NCBI RefSeq assembly: GCF_009733595.1
Contig: NZ_WOFH01000001.1
Location: 248,001 to 312,000 of the forward strand
Direction: 5' to 3'
Origin: Actinomadura litoris
GTDB lineage: Bacteria > Actinomycetota > Actinomycetes > Streptosporangiales > Streptosporangiaceae
DNA length: 64,000 nt
In this document: piece by piece, positions 60,312 through 64,000 of the stretch
Layout: every line of letters begins with the position of its first letter
Position numbering within the stretch: position 1 is the first letter of the stretch
Made by a program: the position numbers and the translations under genes
Notes under the pieces: generated by a model
Database searches by the model: none
What the model was told of the DNA's origin: nothing
Seen by the model: only the letters and a program-made list of their open reading frames with translations

Positions 60312-61511
60312 CTAATGCGGGACGCCCATTCGAGCGGCCATCCCCCGCAACTCCCGCCCCACCGCCGCCTCCCTCGCCTGCGACAGCATGACCTCGATGG
60401 CATGCCGCGCGGGACCGCTGTTGCGGATCCGCTGCGGAGCGATTCGCTCGGCGCGCACTAGGGCGGACACCGCGTCCCGCTGACGGCCTGGCATGTGTGC
60501 CAGCGCTCGCCCGAGGTCGGCCCACAGCATCGCCTGCCGCTCTCGACTGCCCAACCGCTCCGGGTCAACCGTCTCGGCCGTACGAGCCGCGCCCTCGTGG
60601 TCACCGACCTCCGTCGCGATGGCGACGCCCCACACACCCACGTTCGCAGGGCCGAAACCGCCCCAGGCTCCGGGATGCTCACCCATGCGGGACGCGGTCT
60701 CGCGCGCCTCGGCGAGGTGCGCCTCAGCAGCCCCGAGGTCGTTGAGGGTCGCGGCGCACATCGCGGCGCTCAGGTGGAGCATCCCGTAGGTCTCCAGCGC
60801 CTCAGGGCCGTCCATACCCTGCAGATGGTCGGCCGCATGCGCGGCGACCCGCCTCCCGGTGTCCGTGCCGCGTGGCAGCGTCTGCACCCGCACCCATGCG
60901 GCGCGTCCGCCGACCACAGGGTCCTCCAGGCGCGCCGCCGCTTCACCGGCACGGTGAGCGGCCAGCGACGCGAGGTCGTCGTAACCGAGGAACCGTGCCG
61001 TCATCGCGACACCGTGGCTCGCCTGGACGAGCAGCGGCAGGGCGCGAAGCTGGTCCGCTTCCCCGCCTCTGGCGACGTGGGCATGCAACTCCGCCAGGAT
61101 CGGCGCGAGCAAGGTGCCGCGCGTGGCGTAGTCGGCGCTCTTCTCGGCTTTGTGCACTGGCCCGTCCAGTGCGGCGGCGAGGTCATCAAGGGGGCGCGGA
61201 CGATCGGTCCCGGCGTCGTCCAGCGTGTTGACGGTGAGCGCCGTCCGTAGCGCCGGAACAGCCCTGTGCCCACTGGCCTGGATGGGGTCCTGCATGAGGT
61301 GGGGGCCGCCCATGAGGTCGGTTTCGGAGACCTGGAGGGCCTGGGCGACGGCGGCGATGTGAGAGCGACGGTCAAGGGGCTGCTTGCCGTTCTCCACCTT
61401 GGACAGGAAACCCTGACTCAAATCCGCCAGATCGGCCAAAGTCCGCAGCGACATCCCCCGCCAACGACGCAACGCCCGCAGACGGGCCCCGATGGTGACC
61501 TCGTCGTACAT
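60312..61511 (-). CDS. XRE-family regulator with TPR-like C-terminal domain
   Basis: 399 aa. The N-terminal helix-turn-helix (IGARLRALRRWRGMSLRTLADLADLSQGFLSKVENGKQPLDRRS, residues 7-50) is followed by a long all-helical region, probably TPR-like, ending VMLSQAREAAVGRELRGMAARMGV. Regulators of this build often read small-molecule or peptide signals in actinomycete differentiation. ATG 61511. It probably forms a unit with 60000 and hemC. Confidence 0.85.
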   Translation of the reverse strand: MYDEVTIGARLRALRRWRGMSLRTLADLADLSQGFLSKVENGKQPLDRRSHIAAVAQALQVSETDLMGGPHLMQDPIQASGHRAVPALRTALTVNTLDDAGTDRPRPLDDLAAALDGPVHKAEKSADYATRGTLLAPILAELHAHVARGGEADQLRALPLLVQASHGVAMTARFLGYDDLASLAAHRAGEAAARLEDPVVGGRAAWVRVQTLPRGTDTGRRVAAHAADHLQGMDGPEALETYGMLHLSAAMCAATLNDLGAAEAHLAEARETASRMGEHPGAWGGFGPANVGVWGVAIATEVGDHEGAARTAETVDPERLGSRERQAMLWADLGRALAHMPGRQRDAVSALVRAERIAPQRIRNSGPARHAIEVMLSQAREAAVGRELRGMAARMGVPH

Positions 61512-61632
61512 CGGCCTCGCACCTCCGAAGGTCTCGGCGACCCCAGGCTACGGCGGGGCGGCGATGATCCATTCGTTCCAGCGCAGCACGGTACGTAAGA
61601 GTCACCTCACAGAATTTCCGCGTGGAAACCCT

Positions 61633-62028
61633 TCAGAGGGTGTAGACGAGGGTGAGCACTTTGAACTCGCGTTCCATTGCTCGGCCCGAGATGCCGGCGA
61701 GTTCTCCTGTGCCCGAGTTGGGGACGATACGCCCGTCGCTGGTTTGGGCGTCGCCGTCGGCCAGGCCGTGGTGCTGGATCACGAACGTGCCCTGGCGGCC
61801 GTCCAGGGTGCCTTCGATCCGTTCGGACGCCACGTAGCCGCCCCCTGCCGAGCCTTGGGCCGTGAGGACGTGGGTCACGCCGGTGCCTTCGATGGTTCCC
61901 TCGTAGCGCTTCTTGATCGCGACCCGGGTCAGCTTGGGGCCCTCCGCGGGCTCCTCGTAGACCGTCTCGTCGAACTCCACGATCTCGAACCTGGCCTCAA
62001 CGGCGCGCTCTTTGTGCTGGTCAGACAT
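61633..62028 (-). CDS. DUF3224 protein
   Basis: 131 aa, beta-rich barrel protein. EARFEIVEFDETVYEEPAEGPKLTRVAIKKRYEGTIEGTGVTHVL and GTFVIQHHGLADGDAQTSDGRIVPNSGTGELAGISG match DUF3224, which has an allene-oxide-cyclase-like barrel and no proven enzyme role. ATG 62028; the longer frame to 62145 is unsupported. Confidence 0.85.
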   Translation of the reverse strand: MSDQHKERAVEARFEIVEFDETVYEEPAEGPKLTRVAIKKRYEGTIEGTGVTHVLTAQGSAGGGYVASERIEGTLDGRQGTFVIQHHGLADGDAQTSDGRIVPNSGTGELAGISGRAMEREFKVLTLVYTL

Positions 62029-62130
62029 GGAGCGCAAGGGTAGTCCACGCCTATGACCCCCCGGTGCCTTGACCGGTGGAGGGACGCGGGTTCGGATGGG
62101 GGCGAGCAGCCGACCACGGGAAGGCGCAAC

Positions 62131-62406
62131 ATGCGGCAACCTCACGGCGACGACGGCCTCACCGCTACCTTCTTCTGCAAGGACCCCGAGTCGCAGGGGG
62201 ACATCGAGTGCGACGCCCTCTACTCGACCGACCGCGACTCGTGGATCGTCCAGGGCAAGCGGCGCGGTCCGGAGGTCGCGGCCTAGCTCGTCGCCTTGGG
62301 AGAGGACGAGACGTTCCTGGAGATCTCCGGCCCGACGGCCGAGGTCTTCGTCCGGAAGTACGTCAGGGAGCGCTATGGAATCGATCTCAGCGGCGCGACG
62401 GCTTGA
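62131..62406 (+). pseudogene. Small gene interrupted by an in-frame amber codon
   Basis: From ATG 62131 (GGGAAGG upstream) a 51-codon frame ends at TAG 62284-62286. The same frame continues with protein-like sequence (LVALGEDETFLEISGPTAEVFVRKYVRERYGIDLSG) to TGA 62404. The whole would be a 91-residue protein of the type often found beside DUF6879/DUF5753 regulators. TAG could derive from CAG by one change. It overlaps the next gene start by 32 nt. Confidence 0.6.
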
Positions 62407-62884
62407 GCTGTTGTTCGGCGAGCCCGCCCAGGAGATCCGGAAGCTGGAGCTCCGGGACCGCTACGAGGTGGACCGATCGCTCTTCGAGGCGTGGCGCTCC
62501 GGAGACCGTGAAGCGGTCGAGAAGACGATGCGGGAGCATCGGGATGCGCGTGCGGAGCGGGTCGCGCGCGGCTTTCCCTTCCGGCGCGTTCGGGTGGTGT
62601 CCGAGCCCCTGTCGGAGTATCAGCGGATGGCCGTCGAGATCGCCGACCCCGACGAACTCCTCCGGTGGGTTCCCCGGTCAAAGGTCTCGGCGGTGCCTTT
62701 GCCGGGGAACGACTGCCTGATACGCGATGACGTGGTTGTCTTCAACCTCATCGGTGGGGATGACCAGCAGGCTGGAATTCATTTCTCGTCCGAGCCTGAT
62801 GTGGTGAGGTTCTGCAACGAAGCCTTCGAGCGGGCGTGGTCGCTCGGCGTCCCGAACGGCGAGTACGCGTCGTCACGTGTCTGA
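62375..62884 (+). CDS. DUF6879-family protein
   Basis: 169 aa. RLELLFGEPAQEIRKLELRDRYEV opens it; VRVVSEPLSEYQRMAVEIADPDELLRWVPRSKVSAVPLPGNDCLIRD and HFSSEPDVVRFCNEAFERAWSLGVPNGEY follow, the DUF6879 pattern. These proteins pair with DUF5753 regulators, as here by an 8-nt overlap, possibly as antitoxin-like or co-regulator partners. ATG 62375. Confidence 0.7.
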   Translation: MESISAARRLELLFGEPAQEIRKLELRDRYEVDRSLFEAWRSGDREAVEKTMREHRDARAERVARGFPFRRVRVVSEPLSEYQRMAVEIADPDELLRWVPRSKVSAVPLPGNDCLIRDDVVVFNLIGGDDQQAGIHFSSEPDVVRFCNEAFERAWSLGVPNGEYASSRV

Positions 62885-63728
62885 CCTGCAAGCGTCCGAG
62901 TCCGCGAGGCGGTCGCTTGGAATCCAGCTCAAGGAGCTGCGGCTCAATGCGGGCCTCTCCGGCGTGGAGTTGGCGCGGCGGTGCGGTTGGCACAAGACGA
63001 AGGTGTCGAAGATCGAGCACGGGACGCAGAGCCCGGCCGAGGCGGACATCAGGAAGTGGGCCACGACCTGCGGCGCCGAGGGGCTGGTGCCGGAGCTGAT
63101 CGCAGCCGGCCGCGAGATCGAGCACATGTGGACCGACTACAGGCGGCGGCACAGGCGCGGGATGAAAGGGCTCCAGTTCCAGGCCATGGACCTGTACGCC
63201 AGGTCCAAGCTCATCCGCGTGTACGAGTCCCTGTTCATCCCCGGCTTCCTGCAGACGGTCGAGTACACGAAGGCACAGTTCACCATTCATGCCGGGCTGC
63301 ACGGCCTGCCGCTCGGTGATGTCGAGGAAGCCGCCCGGAACCGCATGGCGCGCAAGCGGTTCCTCGGCACCGGGGCGCCGATCTTCGCGTTCTTACTGGA
63401 GGCGTCCGCGCTGGCGAACAACATCGGCGGCGTCGACGTGATGGGCGGCCAGCTCGACTACCTCGATGAGGTCTCGCGGCTTCCCTACGTCTCGGTGGGC
63501 ATCATCCCGCAGGGCCGAATGAGGAGCCTGTATCCCGGCGAGGGCTTCTATCTGTTCGATGAGGATCTACTCAAACAAGAATTCTGGTCGGGCGCGTTCC
63601 AGACGTCCAGACCCGAGAACATCGCCTATTTCGTTCGTGTCTTCGCGGCTCTGCGCGACCAGGCGGTATTCGGGGCGGCGGCGCGGGACGAGATCGAGGC
63701 CGCCCGAGACCGTCTTCGAGGAACCTGA
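62877..63728 (+). CDS. Helix-turn-helix regulator with DUF5753
   Basis: 283 aa. The N-terminal XRE domain (GIQLKELRLNAGLSGVELARRCGWHKTKVSKIEHGTQSPAEADIRKWA) is followed by the DUF5753 domain (YESLFIPGFLQTVEYTKAQF ... GGQLDYLDEVSRLPYVSVGIIPQ ... DRLRGT). Such proteins regulate partner small genes in Streptomyces and relatives. GTG 62877. It contains one rare TTA codon at 63393-63395, a bldA-type signal. Confidence 0.88.
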   Translation: MSDLQASESARRSLGIQLKELRLNAGLSGVELARRCGWHKTKVSKIEHGTQSPAEADIRKWATTCGAEGLVPELIAAGREIEHMWTDYRRRHRRGMKGLQFQAMDLYARSKLIRVYESLFIPGFLQTVEYTKAQFTIHAGLHGLPLGDVEEAARNRMARKRFLGTGAPIFAFLLEASALANNIGGVDVMGGQLDYLDEVSRLPYVSVGIIPQGRMRSLYPGEGFYLFDEDLLKQEFWSGAFQTSRPENIAYFVRVFAALRDQAVFGAAARDEIEAARDRLRGT

Positions 63729-63795
63729 AGCAACTTCCTGGCCCGCTCGGCGAGACCGCTCCTACCGTCGTCGTGACGGCGGAGGGAGACGGCAG

Positions 63796-63921
63796 ATGAG
63801 TGGGCGGGACAAGGGCAACAGCGACGACAGGACGAGCACGGACGGGGACCGACCGCAGGGTGGGTCCCGGGGAAGTGGAGAGAAGACGAACGGCAATCCC
63901 AACGACGGGAAGCGTTCGTGA
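63796..63921 (+). CDS. Small highly polar protein
   Basis: 41 aa, rich in Gly, Asp, Asn, Ser and Lys, without Cys; likely disordered. ATG 63796 is preceded by GGAGGGA. Its stop is inside the GTGA start of the next gene, so it is translated together with it. No family is recognised. Confidence 0.5.
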   Translation: MSGRDKGNSDDRTSTDGDRPQGGSRGSGEKTNGNPNDGKRS

Positions 63922-64000
63922 CCGGCTGGGACGAGGTCATCGGTCAGGTGCCCCGGTGTTCGTTCACACCCGACGTGGTGTGGGTGGACCTGGGGCCCGG
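63918..64000 (+). CDS. Gene cut by the right edge of the window
   Basis: GTG 63918 opens a frame (VTGWDEVIGQVPRCSFTPDV) that continues past 64000. It overlaps the small gene before it by GTGA. Only 27 residues are visible, too few to assign a function. Confidence 0.5.
   Translation, partial: MTGWDEVIGQVPRCSFTPDVVWVDLGP

Noticed and set aside
1..64000. CRISPR arrays, tRNA and rRNA genes, transposases
   Set aside because: No spaced direct repeats of CRISPR type, no cloverleaf-like or rRNA sequence and no transposase motifs were found by eye.

Overview
The window is very high G+C DNA with dense GTG/TTG starts, GTGA and ATGA stop-start overlaps, F420-type luciferase-like oxidoreductases, EACC1 and DUF6879/DUF5753 families and a c-di-AMP riboswitch ahead of a cell-wall hydrolase. 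This points to a filamentous actinomycete of the Streptosporangiales type (Actinomadura-like). The genus is an inference. No tRNA, rRNA, CRISPR array or intact insertion sequence was seen.

Layout. 72-8688 holds scattered metabolic genes: a membrane glycosyltransferase, a small helix-bundle protein, a VOC protein, an amidohydrolase, an MBL hydrolase divergent from its probable TetR regulator with two operators between them, a MetE-like methyltransferase and a Tat-exported M20 hydrolase. The last two converge on an abnormal poly-G/poly-C tract.

8955-23691 is the most striking block. A rightward pair (EACC1 and a CHAT protease with Clp N-domain-like repeats) converges on a tightly coupled eight-gene leftward operon: a Clp-like double AAA+ ATPase, Ser/Thr kinase, two large helical-repeat proteins, a J-domain-like protein without HPD, a GrpE-like protein, an enlarged Hsp70 and a zinc-ribbon TPR protein. 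The two arms overlap tail to tail by 116 bp. I infer a regulated, chaperone-controlled caspase-like protease system, plausibly for stress or phage defence.

23878-30863 contains a secreted small protein, TerB-like protein, M56 protease/BlaI repressor pair (with a BlaI-type operator in front of terB), an RTX-like secreted protein, a photolyase/epimerase pair and an alpha/beta hydrolase.

31185-46201 is a catabolic island. It has a TetR regulator, MHS transporter, LLM oxidoreductase, amidase, crotonyl-CoA carboxylase/reductase-like protein and a nine-gene run (acyl-CoA dehydrogenase, CoA ligase, split MaoC pair, E1 alpha/beta, stand-alone lipoyl protein, MmgE/PrpD, Zn-alcohol dehydrogenase). The same palindrome, CGACCGAC-N2-GTCGGTCG, lies at three of its promoters and suggests one regulon. 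The substrate is unknown; an amide-linked or branched carboxylic acid activated to a CoA thioester is a reasonable guess.

46202-58781 carries a ydaO-type c-di-AMP riboswitch with an NlpC/P60-like hydrolase, a PucR regulator, lipoprotein, membrane Ser/Thr kinase, secreted lipase, MetX-like and Tat-exported alpha/beta hydrolases, an LLM oxidoreductase, a TetR/cupin divergent pair with twin operators, an AlkD-like repair protein and an NTF2-like protein. 58899-64000 has a stand-alone hemC, helix-turn-helix regulators, DUF3224, a small gene broken by an amber stop, a DUF6879/DUF5753 regulator pair and a gene cut by the right edge.
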